Notes: generated from the letters alone by a model not told the origin. A DNA stretch of 6,296 nt from Armatimonadetes bacterium RBG_19FT_COMBO_69_19 (GCA_001768125.1 MENB01000064.1:12151-18446); one strand, 5' to 3'. Positions 1-5,056 are shown, counted from the first letter of the stretch. Numbers and translations are program-made.

Positions 1-1
1 G

Positions 2-142
2 GTGTGCCGGGATCCCTCGTGCGGCTGGGTGTTCTTCGACCAATCGCGCAACCGCTCCGGGCTCTGGTGCGACATGGCCGTCTGCGGCAACCGTGCGAAG
101 GCGAGGAATTTCCGGGCGCGGCGGCGGTCCGGCCGGTCCTAG
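2..142 (+). CDS. CGNR zinc-finger protein, C-terminal end only
   Basis: This is the last 46 residues of a gene that enters from the left edge, read in frame 2 and ending at TAG 140-142. Seen: four cysteines in a C-x4-C ... C-x4-C arrangement (visible residues 2, 7, 23 and 28), the string WCDMAVCGNRAKARNF and a basic Arg-rich tail. This matches the CGNR zinc finger that ends ABATE/CGNR-family proteins, in which an N-terminal ligand- or stress-related domain precedes a putative DNA-binding finger. These are generally thought to be transcription regulators. The N-terminal domain is outside the window, so its ligand cannot be judged, and the GTG at position 2 is probably an internal Val codon. 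It converges on parB, and the two TAG stops share the palindrome CTAG at 139-142. It is the only gene here pointing towards the origin. The family call is firm; the biological role is unknown. Confidence 0.85.
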   Translation: MCRDPSCGWVFFDQSRNRSGLWCDMAVCGNRAKARNFRARRRSGRS

Positions 143-1008
143 TCCAGGAGCAGGTCCAGCAGCCTTTGCAGGTCTTCCTCGGAGTAGTATTCGAGGGCGA
201 CGTGGCCCCGGTTCCGCGAGCCGCTCACCGACACCTTCGTCCCGTAGCGCCTGGACAGGTCCTGCTGCACGGTCCGGAGTTGGGGATCCTGCGCCCGGGG
301 ATGCCGCCGTATTTCACGTGAAATACTCCCCCTGGCGAGTTGTTCCGTCTCTCGAACGGACAGCCCGCGTCGCTCAACGCGCTCCCAGAGCTTCAGCATC
401 GCGGTCTCGTTCCCTACGGCCAGGAGGGCGCGGGCGTGACCTTCGGTGATCCTGCCGACCTCCAGACTGACCTGGATCTGGGCGGGAAGGTTGAGCAGGC
501 GCAGGGCGTTCGCCACCGACGGCTGGCTCTTGCCAACCCGCTCGGCGATCTGCTCCTGGGTGAGCCCGAAGTCGTGTATGAGCCTCCGGTATGCCCTGGC
601 CCGCTCCATCGGGTTCAGGTCTTCCCGCTGGAGGTTCTCCACGAGGGCCAACTCGAGGGCTTCCTGATCGGTGAGAGTGCGGACAACCACGGGGATGGTG
701 CTCAGTCCGGCGGCCTCCGCGGCGCGCCACCGCCGCTCGCCGGCCACAACCTCGAACCCCCCCGCAGACGGGCGCACTACAATCGGCTGGAGGACGCCGT
801 GCCGGCGGATGGAGTCCACGAGCCCAGACAGCTCCTGGGGATCCATGGCCTGCCTGGGTTGGAAGGGGTTGGCCGTGAGATGCGACAGGGCGATCTCGGT
901 CGGGCGCTCCTGCCCCGCGGCTTCGGCGCCCGGGATCAGCGCACCGAGACCCTTGCCCAATCCCCGCCGGCGGCGAGGGTCAGTCGGCAACAACGGGCTG
1001 TCCGGCAC
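139..1008 (-). CDS. parB: ParB, chromosome-partitioning CTPase/DNA-binding protein
   Basis: ParB loads at parS sites near the origin, clamps and spreads on DNA using CTP, and with ParA and SMC segregates origins. The 289-residue length is normal for a chromosomal Spo0J-type ParB. Seen: a ParA-stimulating basic N-terminus with the GLGKGLGALIP signature (residues 16-26), the NPFQPR box (47-52), the CTP-binding GERRWRAA motif (90-97), ENLQREDLNPMERA (124-137), a helix-turn-helix at about 149-175 (LTQEQIAERVGKSQPSVANAL), and a C-terminal dimerisation region at about 240-289. The start is GTG 1008; an AAAGGAGGT Shine-Dalgarno at 1017-1025 with 8 nt spacing fixes it. It overlaps the end of parA by 29 nt, so the two are co-transcribed and probably translationally coupled. 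A parS palindrome lies inside the gene at codons 228-233. No abnormality is seen. Confidence 0.97.
   Translation of the reverse strand: MPDSPLLPTDPRRRRGLGKGLGALIPGAEAAGQERPTEIALSHLTANPFQPRQAMDPQELSGLVDSIRRHGVLQPIVVRPSAGGFEVVAGERRWRAAEAAGLSTIPVVVRTLTDQEALELALVENLQREDLNPMERARAYRRLIHDFGLTQEQIAERVGKSQPSVANALRLLNLPAQIQVSLEVGRITEGHARALLAVGNETAMLKLWERVERRGLSVRETEQLARGSISREIRRHPRAQDPQLRTVQQDLSRRYGTKVSVSGSRNRGHVALEYYSEEDLQRLLDLLLD
309..326. promoter_or_regulatory. parS: parS centromere site inside parB
   Basis: GTATTTCACGTGAAATAC is a perfect 18-bp palindrome. Its inner 16 bp differ from the widely conserved parS (TGTTTCACGTGAAACA) only at one symmetric pair, with the core TTTCACGTGAAA intact. It lies in parB codons for about residues 227-233 (GSISREI). 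Bacillus subtilis also carries a parS inside its parB (spo0J), so the position has precedent. ParB of this locus is the expected ligand. Confidence 0.9.
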
Positions 1009-1762
1009 GAGCCCCGACCTCCTTTGCCAGCGCGACGTACGCCTCGGCCCCTTTCGATGAGGGGTCGTACGTCACGACGGGCTGGCCGAACGATGGCGCC
1101 TCAGCGAGCCTGACGCTGCGGGGGATCACGGTCTGGAACACCTCGGCCGGGAAATGCCGGCGGATCTCCGCTGCGACCTGCTCGGCGAGATTGGTGCGCG
1201 CATCGAACATCGTGAGCAGCAAGCCGCCGATGCGCAGGGCCGGGTTCAACTTCCTGCGGATGAGGTTCACGGACTCCATGAGTTGGGAGAGCCCCTCGAG
1301 CGCGTAGTACTCGCACTGGATCGGGATCAGCACTTCATCCGCAGCCACCAGGGCATTGATCGTGAGCATGCCGAGCGACGGAGGACAATCCACGAGGACG
1401 AGGTCATACCAGTCGCGTACGGGGCGGAGGCTCTCTCGCAGACGGTACTCGCGTGAGGGAAGCGAGACCAGCTCCACTTCGGCGCCGGCGAGGTGGATGC
1501 TGCCGGGGACGAGATCCAACCCCCGGACCGCGGTCGGCATGAGCGCCGACGCGGTTGACAGCCCGTTGATCAGCACGTCGTAGACGGAGACACCCACGGC
1601 TGCCTTGGCCACGCCGATGCCGCTCGTCGCATGCGCCTGCGGATCCATGTCCACCAGGAGGATGTGCGAGCCGGCGATGGCCAGCGCCGCCGACAGGTTC
1701 ACGGCGGTGGTCGATTTCCCGACGCCGCCCTTCTGATTGGCAACAGCGACAACGCGGCCCAT
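980..1762 (-). CDS. parA: ParA/Soj, chromosome-partitioning ATPase
   Basis: ParA is a deviant Walker-type ATPase. Its ATP-bound dimer coats nucleoid DNA, and ParB-stimulated ATP hydrolysis pulls origins apart; Soj-type members also act on DnaA. The 260-residue length is typical. Seen: the deviant Walker A KGGVGKST (residues 11-18) with the signature lysine, DMDPQ (38-42), Walker B with LVLVDCPPS (121-129), and the C-terminal family motif PRSVRLAEAPSFGQPV (214-229). The short N-terminus begins only a few residues before Walker A, as in chromosomal Soj and unlike plasmid ParA proteins with an HTH. The start is ATG 1762; an in-frame TGA lies four codons upstream, so no longer form exists. The Shine-Dalgarno is weak. 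It follows rsmG after 45 nt and overlaps parB by 29 nt. Promoters specific to parAB were not seen, so it is probably transcribed with the upstream genes. Confidence 0.97.
   Translation of the reverse strand: MGRVVAVANQKGGVGKSTTAVNLSAALAIAGSHILLVDMDPQAHATSGIGVAKAAVGVSVYDVLINGLSTASALMPTAVRGLDLVPGSIHLAGAEVELVSLPSREYRLRESLRPVRDWYDLVLVDCPPSLGMLTINALVAADEVLIPIQCEYYALEGLSQLMESVNLIRRKLNPALRIGGLLLTMFDARTNLAEQVAAEIRRHFPAEVFQTVIPRSVRLAEAPSFGQPVVTYDPSSKGAEAYVALAKEVGARAGQPVVAD
1017..1025 (-). promoter_or_regulatory. Strong ribosome binding site for parB
   Basis: On the minus strand this reads AAAGGAGGT, a near-complete complement of the 16S rRNA 3' end, 8 nt before GTG 1008 and inside the end of parA. 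It decides the parB start and shows that the organism uses canonical Shine-Dalgarno initiation for at least some genes. Confidence 0.9.
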
Positions 1763-1807
1763 CTCGGTGAGTCATTCGGTATGTGGTGGTAGGGTCCTTG
1801 AAGGGAT

Positions 1808-2533
1808 CTACCCCTTGATGGGCCGCCTACGGGGCAGCCCCGCCCTCCGCGGGAACCCACGCGGCGTGGACTCCCGCTTGCGGATCACCACCAGGACGCG
1901 CCGCTCACCGCCCCCAAGACTCCACTCGGACACGTCCGGGTCGGACCCGCCGAGCGCGCGCGCGGCCGCGCGCCCGTCACCCATCTCCGCCCGGACCGAC
2001 GGCCCCTTTAGCAACGCGGCAAGGCCGCCAACCTTCACGAACGGAAGGGTGAGCTCGCACAGCGCGGCCAGCGGCGCCACCGCGCGCGCGACGGTGACGT
2101 CGAACTGCTCGCGGAGCGGGCCCCGCGCGGCGTCTTCAGCGGCCGCACACGCGACGGAGATCCGCAGGCCGAGTTCGGATGCGACGACCTCGAGAAACGC
2201 GGCCTTGCGTGACTCGGCCTCGAGCAGGGTGACGTCCAGGTCGTGCCGGACGATCGCGAGAGGAATGCCGGGAAGCCCGGCACCGCTCCCCACGTCGAGG
2301 AGAGACGCGCCGGCGGGGATCCCCGCGCGCAGGCACAGAAGCGAGTCCGCGACGTGCAGCCTGGCGGCGGCCCGCGGATCTGTGATCGCGGTGAGCCTGG
2401 CGCGGGTCCGCCACCGTGAGATGAGGTCGAGGTAACGCGCTAGCAGATCGATCTGCGACAGGGTCGGTGACACGCCGACCGAGGCCATCTCCACCTGCAG
2501 GGATGCCTTCAGCCGGTCAGGCGTCACCGGCAT
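1808..2533 (-). CDS. rsmG: RsmG (GidB), 16S rRNA G527 N7-methyltransferase
   Basis: RsmG uses S-adenosylmethionine to methylate N7 of G527 in the 530 loop of 16S rRNA; its loss gives low-level streptomycin resistance in several bacteria. Seen: an N-terminal helix region with the RLTAITDP and HVADSL blocks (about residues 46-64), the SAM-binding LLDVGSGAGLPGIPLAI (78-94), the acidic LLEAESRKAAFL strand (103-114), RAVAPLAALCELTLPF (150-165), a GGLAALLKG strand (169-177), and the basic C-terminal tail with PRGFPRRAGLPRRRP. The 241 residues are normal. Start choice: ATG 2533 gives the usual short lead before the first conserved block. ATG 2488 (residue 16) has a slightly better upstream purine stretch but would remove part of that lead. 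The gene overlaps the end of jag by 17 nt and so is probably coupled to it. parA follows after 45 nt. Confidence 0.96.
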   Translation of the reverse strand: MPVTPDRLKASLQVEMASVGVSPTLSQIDLLARYLDLISRWRTRARLTAITDPRAAARLHVADSLLCLRAGIPAGASLLDVGSGAGLPGIPLAIVRHDLDVTLLEAESRKAAFLEVVASELGLRISVACAAAEDAARGPLREQFDVTVARAVAPLAALCELTLPFVKVGGLAALLKGPSVRAEMGDGRAAARALGGSDPDVSEWSLGGGERRVLVVIRKRESTPRGFPRRAGLPRRRPIKG

Positions 2534-3158
2534 CCGGGCCGGCGGTGCGAGGCGACACCGTGATGCGCCGCTCCGGCCCCTCGCCGCTGCTGGCCGTTAC
2601 CACGGCCGGATGGTCGGCCAGGACGGTGTGGACCACGCGCCGCTCGCGGGCGGGCATCGGGGCCATCATGATGGGCCGGCCGTCGCGCTGCACGCGGTCC
2701 GCGGTCTGCTGCGCCATCTTCTCCAACCACTCGCGCCGCCGCTCCCAATAGCCTTCCACGTCCACGATGACGCGGCTGCGCAGGCCGCTCGCGTTCGCCA
2801 CCATCAGCCCGAGCAACAGCTCGATCGATTCCAGCGTCGTGCCGCGCCGCCCGATCAGCGCGCCGAGATCCTGTCCGCGGATCTCGACGGTGACGGCGTC
2901 CGCGGCCTCGCGCGCGCGCACCGTGGCCGCAAATCCCATGGCCCGGACGAGGCGCTCCGCCATGTGGTGCGCGACCGCGGCCGCGCCTTCCTTGAGCGTC
3001 GCGCGCACGCGCGCCACGCGCGCGCCCAGCCCGAGCATGCCGCGCGTCCCGGCGTCGAGCACTTCGATGGCGACGTCGTCGGCCGCCGCGCCGAGTTCGG
3101 TGAGGGCCCGATCGACCGCTTCCTCCACGGTGCGTCCGGCGGTCTCCACCTGCCTCAT
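2517..3158 (-). CDS. jag: Jag/KhpB (SpoIIIJ-associated) RNA-binding protein
   Basis: Jag/KhpB is a KH- and R3H-domain RNA-binding protein. With its partner KhpA it affects cell elongation and division in Gram-positive bacteria, and its gene very often follows yidC. Seen over 213 residues: the Jag_N domain (about 1-55: GRTVEEAVDRALTELG, then GTRGMLGLGARVARVR), a KH domain with VTVEIRGQDLGALIGRRG (89-106), whose GxxG loop is GRRG (103-106), a long basic helix with YWERRREWL (137-145), and an R3H segment near the C-terminus with PMPARERRVVH (R173-x3-H177). The linker between Jag_N and KH (about 56-88) is short. The start is ATG 3158, overlapping the yidC stop in ATGA (3155-3158), a sign of translational coupling. 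The same frame stays open far upstream through yidC, but those extra codons are a GC-rich shadow. The C-terminal tail is short and unstructured. Confidence 0.95.
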   Translation of the reverse strand: MRQVETAGRTVEEAVDRALTELGAAADDVAIEVLDAGTRGMLGLGARVARVRATLKEGAAAVAHHMAERLVRAMGFAATVRAREAADAVTVEIRGQDLGALIGRRGTTLESIELLLGLMVANASGLRSRVIVDVEGYWERRREWLEKMAQQTADRVQRDGRPIMMAPMPARERRVVHTVLADHPAVVTASSGEGPERRITVSPRTAGPDAGDA

Positions 3159-3868
3159 CGCTTCTTCGTCCCCTTCGGACGCTGCGGCAGGAGGGCGATG
3201 GGCGGCTTGTCCTCGCTGATCGGGGCCGCGGGCGCCGGCGGGGTCAGCCGGCCCACCACGATGTAGTATTCGAGCATATAGGCCAGCGTCGAGGTCACCC
3301 AGTAGATGGACATCCCCACCGGAAACTGAGTGGCGAAATACCCGACGAGGAACGGCATGAAGATGAACATCCGCGCCTGCGACGGATCCGTGACGGACAT
3401 CCGCTGCTGGAGATAGGTCGACGCCCCGACGAGCACGGGCCAGATCAGCAAGAGCGGATCCTTCGCGATCGCGCCGAACGTGGGGATGCTCTCGAGCGGG
3501 ATGCCGAGGAATGTCGCCCCGTTGAAGATGTCCGGCCGGCGAAAGACCGCGAAGAGCCCCCAGAGGATAGGGATCTGCAGCAGCAGGGGCAGGCAGCCCC
3601 CGAATGGGTTCACCTTGTGCGCGCGGTAGAGGTTCATGACCTCGGCGTTCATGCGCTGGGGGTCGCCCTTGTACTTCTCCCGCAGCGATGAGATCTGCGG
3701 CGCGAGGAACTGCATCTCTTTCATCGAGCGCAACTGGTGGCGCGTCAGCGGGTGCAGCACCGCCTTCACGGCTAATGTCAGCAGGATGATGGCCAGCCCG
3801 TAACTGCCGGTCCAGTCGAACAACACGCGCAGGATCTGCGCCAGGAACTGGGCGATGCTGTTGATCAC
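3155..3868 (-). CDS. yidC: YidC/Oxa1 membrane protein insertase
   Basis: YidC inserts membrane proteins alone or with SecYEG. This 237-residue form lacks the large periplasmic domain of Gram-negative YidC and shows no lipobox signal peptide. Seen: TM1 (about residues 20-40, YGLAIILLTLAVKAVLHPL), a cytoplasmic coiled region (about 42-85, rich in basic residues and Met, ending in KVNPFGGCLP), TM2 (about 90-110), further hydrophobic segments (about 137-152, 165-182 and 185-206), and a basic C-terminal tail ending KGTKKR that could touch the ribosome. The positive residue of the hydrophilic groove, usually Arg in TM1, is Lys35 here, a conservative change. The start is GTG 3868: an in-frame TAG lies immediately upstream and AGGAGG at 3875-3880 has 6 nt spacing. 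yidD ends 29 nt upstream. The jag start overlaps its stop by 4 nt. Confidence 0.96.
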   Translation of the reverse strand: MINSIAQFLAQILRVLFDWTGSYGLAIILLTLAVKAVLHPLTRHQLRSMKEMQFLAPQISSLREKYKGDPQRMNAEVMNLYRAHKVNPFGGCLPLLLQIPILWGLFAVFRRPDIFNGATFLGIPLESIPTFGAIAKDPLLLIWPVLVGASTYLQQRMSVTDPSQARMFIFMPFLVGYFATQFPVGMSIYWVTSTLAYMLEYYIVVGRLTPPAPAAPISEDKPPIALLPQRPKGTKKR

Positions 3869-3874
3869 CTAGAG

Positions 3875-3880
3875 CCTCCT
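3875..3880 (-). promoter_or_regulatory. Ribosome binding site deciding the yidC GTG start
   Basis: The minus strand reads AGGAGG, 6 nt before GTG 3868. An in-frame TAG directly before the GTG rules out any longer product, so this site fixes the start. Confidence 0.88.
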
Positions 3881-3897
3881 GGAAACGGCGTGCACGC

Positions 3898-4107
3898 TCA
3901 GGGCACGGGGTCGTACCCGCCCGCACGGAACGGATGGCAGCGGAGCAGCCGGCGCACGGCGAGGTAGCCACCCCGCCACGCGCCGTAGCGGGCGATCGCG
4001 TCCACCGCGTAGGTGGAGCACGACGGGTAGAAGCGGCATGACGGGGGCGTGTACGGCGAGACGAACCGCTGGTACACGCGGATGAGAACGAGCAGGATGT
4101 GTGTCAT
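3898..4107 (-). CDS. yidD: YidD, membrane protein insertion efficiency factor
   Basis: YidD is a small membrane-associated protein that helps YidC-dependent membrane protein insertion. Seen over 69 residues: an amphipathic N-terminal helix ([18 protein letters not shown]), the family core [12 protein letters not shown] (23-34, two cysteines), [23 protein letters not shown] (38-60) and the closing GGYDPVP (63-69). All are diagnostic, and the length is at the normal lower end because the variable C-terminal tail is absent. The start is ATG 4107, sharing ATGA with the rnpA stop (4104-4107), with GGGAG at 4112-4116 as Shine-Dalgarno. It is therefore coupled to rnpA and co-transcribed with yidC, as in many bacteria. 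No oddity is seen. Confidence 0.96.
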   Translation of the reverse strand: MTHILLVLIRVYQRFVSPYTPPSCRFYPSCSTYAVDAIARYGAWRGGYLAVRRLLRCHPFRAGGYDPVP

Positions 4108-4361
4108 GACACTCCCGCAGCCCGATTGAACAGGGCGCGGACGGATTCCTGCAGCGCCGCGAAACGCGCCGCGCCCGCGGCCGTGCGCGCGACGAGCACG
4201 ACGTCTGTCCCAGGCGGCACGACCGGCCAGGCGTCGCGCGCCACCTCGCGGAGCCGGCGCTTCACCAGGTTGCGGCGGACGGCGGTCCCCACCCGTCCGG
4301 GCACCGCGATGCCCACACGACGGACCGCCAGTCCGTTCGGTCGCACGTACACCACCAACAA
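4104..4361 (-). CDS. rnpA: RNase P protein subunit, interrupted or N-terminally short
   Basis: RnpA binds the catalytic RNase P RNA and the pre-tRNA leader during tRNA 5' maturation. Seen from TTG 4361 (85 residues): [24 protein letters not shown], the basic helix [11 protein letters not shown] (29-39) and VVLVAR (55-59). The order and spacing fit RnpA, whose usual length is about 110-125. The missing N-terminus is present in frame upstream: codons for RLTAPEHYRLA, then TAA (4389-4391), then REGTRISDG leading into the annotated start. Against remembered RnpA sequences the TAA falls where a Tyr or similar residue is usual before R-x-G-x-R, so it is one base from TAC or TAT. TTG 4361 has no convincing Shine-Dalgarno. 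The first canonical start upstream of the TAA is ATG 4493, inside rpmH. The RNR signature reads RNL. The gene may be affected by a sequence error, be naturally short, or be decaying; essentiality and conserved neighbours favour the first two. Confidence 0.85.
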   Translation of the reverse strand: MLVVYVRPNGLAVRRVGIAVPGRVGTAVRRNLVKRRLREVARDAWPVVPPGTDVVLVARTAAGAARFAALQESVRALFNRAAGVS

Positions 4362-4443
4362 CCCGTCAGAGATTCGCGTGCCCTCTCGTTAGGCCAGGCG
4401 GTAGTGCTCGGGTGCGGTCAGCCGCTGAGCGGACCGGCTGCGG

Positions 4444-4578
4444 TCAGAGCGCGACGCGATGCCGTCCCTTGGCCTTGCGCCGCTTGAGGACATTGCGGCC
4501 GCCGGGGGTGCGCATGCGCACGCGGAAGCCGTGGCGCTTCTGCCGCCGCCGAACTTTGGGTTGATAGGTCCGTTTCAT
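4444..4578 (-). CDS. rpmH: Ribosomal protein bL34
   Basis: bL34 is a small, highly basic protein of the large ribosomal subunit that contacts 23S rRNA. The 44 residues begin [20 protein letters not shown] and continue with [19 protein letters not shown], matching the family along its full length. The reading frame stays open upstream for 32 more codons, but the universal MKRTYQP start at ATG 4578 is clearly the real one. It is the first gene of the leftward operon next to oriC, as in most bacteria. Its ATG lies only 7 nt after an extended -10 promoter element and has only GGGG as a possible ribosome site, so translation of a leaderless message is likely. An 82-nt gap separates it from the annotated rnpA start, and that gap holds the displaced rnpA N-terminal codons. 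Confidence 0.98.
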   Translation of the reverse strand: MKRTYQPKVRRRQKRHGFRVRMRTPGGRNVLKRRKAKGRHRVAL

Positions 4579-4585
4579 ACGCCCC

Positions 4586-4591
4586 ACTATA
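4586..4591 (-). promoter_or_regulatory. Extended -10 promoter of rpmH operon (candidate)
   Basis: The minus strand reads TGCTATAGT, an extended -10 (TG-n-TATAGT), with hexamer TATAGT at 4586-4591. No good -35 is visible 17 nt upstream, which an extended -10 can tolerate. Transcription would start about 7 nt downstream, at or within one base of the rpmH ATG (4578), predicting a leaderless mRNA. It is the only convincing promoter-like element seen for the whole leftward operon. Confidence 0.6.
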
Positions 4592-4635
4592 GCACAGGGC
4601 GCGGGACGGCAGCGCGCCCCCATCCCAGCGCCGGC

Positions 4636-4644
4636 TGTGGATAA
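4636..4644 (-). promoter_or_regulatory. DnaA box 1, exact consensus
   Basis: The plus strand reads TGTGGATAA, the complement of TTATCCACA, an exact high-affinity DnaA box. It is the box nearest rpmH, about 45 nt from the candidate -10, so DnaA bound here could also affect that promoter. Confidence 0.9.
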
Positions 4645-4664
4645 CCTGCGCGCAAGCGCCCACA

Positions 4665-4673
4665 TTGTCCACA
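4665..4673 (+). promoter_or_regulatory. DnaA box 2, one mismatch
   Basis: TTGTCCACA differs from TTATCCACA only at base 3. It faces box 1 across a 20-nt gap. Confidence 0.75.
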
Positions 4674-4772
4674 ACTTCGGGCCCCGGAGTTTTCACGGTC
4701 CCCTGCGATGCAACCACGGAACGGGGGGCTTTCACGAACCGGGGAATGACGTGCGCACAGATCGCCCGAGGG

Positions 4773-4781
4773 CTATCCACA
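4773..4781 (+). promoter_or_regulatory. DnaA box 3, one mismatch
   Basis: CTATCCACA differs from consensus only at base 1. It begins the dense central cluster and shares its variant with box 6. Confidence 0.75.
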
Positions 4782-4784
4782 GAG

Positions 4785-4793
4785 TTTTTCACA
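4785..4793 (+). promoter_or_regulatory. DnaA box 4, degenerate
   Basis: TTTTTCACA matches TTATNCACA except at base 3. Alone it would be weak, but it lies 3 nt after box 3 and 2 nt before box 5, which it faces head to head. Confidence 0.5.
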
Positions 4794-4795
4794 GC

Positions 4796-4804
4796 TGTGG
4801 ATAA
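4796..4804 (-). promoter_or_regulatory. DnaA box 5, exact consensus
   Basis: TGTGGATAA is the second exact box, in the same orientation as box 1. With box 4 it forms an inverted pair around the perfect palindrome CACAGCTGTG (4790-4799). Confidence 0.9.
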
Positions 4805-4899
4805 CTCACAACAGCCGCATCTGTCCTGTGTTCTCGCGCACTCACGTTCGGCAGGAACCCGTCGCGGCATCCGCGAAATCGGTGACACTCCCCCAGGAG

Positions 4900-4908
4900 C
4901 TATCCACA
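4900..4908 (+). promoter_or_regulatory. DnaA box 6, one mismatch
   Basis: CTATCCACA, identical to box 3, sits at the left edge of the locally AT-richer stretch (about 4900-4955). A box beside the unwinding element is the usual place from which DnaA filaments extend onto single strands. Confidence 0.75.
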
Positions 4909-4931
4909 ATCACGGTTACCGATTGATGACC

Positions 4932-4945
4932 CATGGCATGCCATG
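4932..4945. repeat. 14-bp perfect palindrome in oriC
   Basis: CATGGCATGCCATG is its own reverse complement over all 14 bases. It lies 24 nt to the right of DnaA box 6. It could be a protein-binding site or a small cruciform; it has no U-tract and is not a terminator. Confidence 0.7.
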
Positions 4946-4983
4946 AAATCCGCGCCGCCGTCAGGGTGCGGGTAGGAGTTCCC

Positions 4984-5028
4984 ATCCGCACGGATAACTC
5001 ACGCATCCGTCGCGCAGGTCCATATCCG
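4984..5028. repeat. ATCCG repeat cluster upstream of dnaA-side operon
   Basis: ATCCG occurs at 4984-4988, 5005-5009 and 5024-5028, with the inverse CGGAT at 4991-4995. The same-strand copies start 21 and 19 nt apart, about two helical turns each, and the first with the inverse copy makes ATCCG-CA-CGGAT. It ends 28 nt before the ATPase/winged-helix ATG, where an operator would lie. No protein is known to bind it; chance is possible for a 5-mer. Confidence 0.3.
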
Positions 5029-5056
5029 ACCGCTGCCGCTGGCCCGGACTGTTAGC

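Larger units (their letters stand above)
4579..5056. other. oriC: oriC, intergenic replication origin
   Basis: This 478-nt stretch between the divergent rpmH and the dnaA-side gene holds no credible gene. Seen: two exact TTATCCACA DnaA boxes, three one-mismatch boxes and one looser box, with three packed at 4773-4804. The GC content drops visibly at about 4900-4955 against the GC-rich flanks, making that the best candidate for an unwinding element, but no clear AT-rich 13-mer array or DnaA-trio was found. The position beside dnaA and rpmH and the nearby parAB-parS support the origin call. Translations crossing the region are shadow frames. Confidence 0.92.

Noticed and set aside
1763..1807. 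Short inverted repeat (TCCTT/AAGGGA) between rsmG and parA as a terminator
   Set aside because: The stem is only about 4-5 bp with almost no loop and no T-tract; it is too weak to be a terminator.
1950..3035. CGCGCG-rich runs in rsmG and jag as repeats or Z-DNA elements
   Set aside because: They are explained by Ala/Arg codons at high GC and show no regular unit or spacing.
3159..3971. Upstream extension of the jag reading frame through yidC
   Set aside because: The extension is Arg/Ala/Pro-rich shadow sequence of yidC and yidD; the Jag_N domain starts properly at ATG 3158 within the ATGA overlap.
4690..4740. Two TTTCACG strings (4691-4697, 4730-4736) as parS half-sites
   Set aside because: Neither is followed by the GTGAAA half; each lacks the palindrome, so ParB binding is not supported.
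4418..4909. Long minus-strand frame covering rpmH and part of oriC, considered as a Thermus-like extended rnpA
   Set aside because: It ends at TGA 4418 in a frame different from that of rnpA and shows no RnpA motif; the true rnpA frame upstream is the one with TAA 4389-4391.
4665..4946. 93-codon plus-strand frame across oriC
   Set aside because: It spans the DnaA boxes and the palindrome, has no family resemblance and no clear ribosome site; it is an open frame by chance in GC-rich DNA.
4991..4999. CGGATAACT as a further DnaA box
   Set aside because: Read as TTATCCGTG it has three mismatches at the CACA end, which is the most conserved part of the box.
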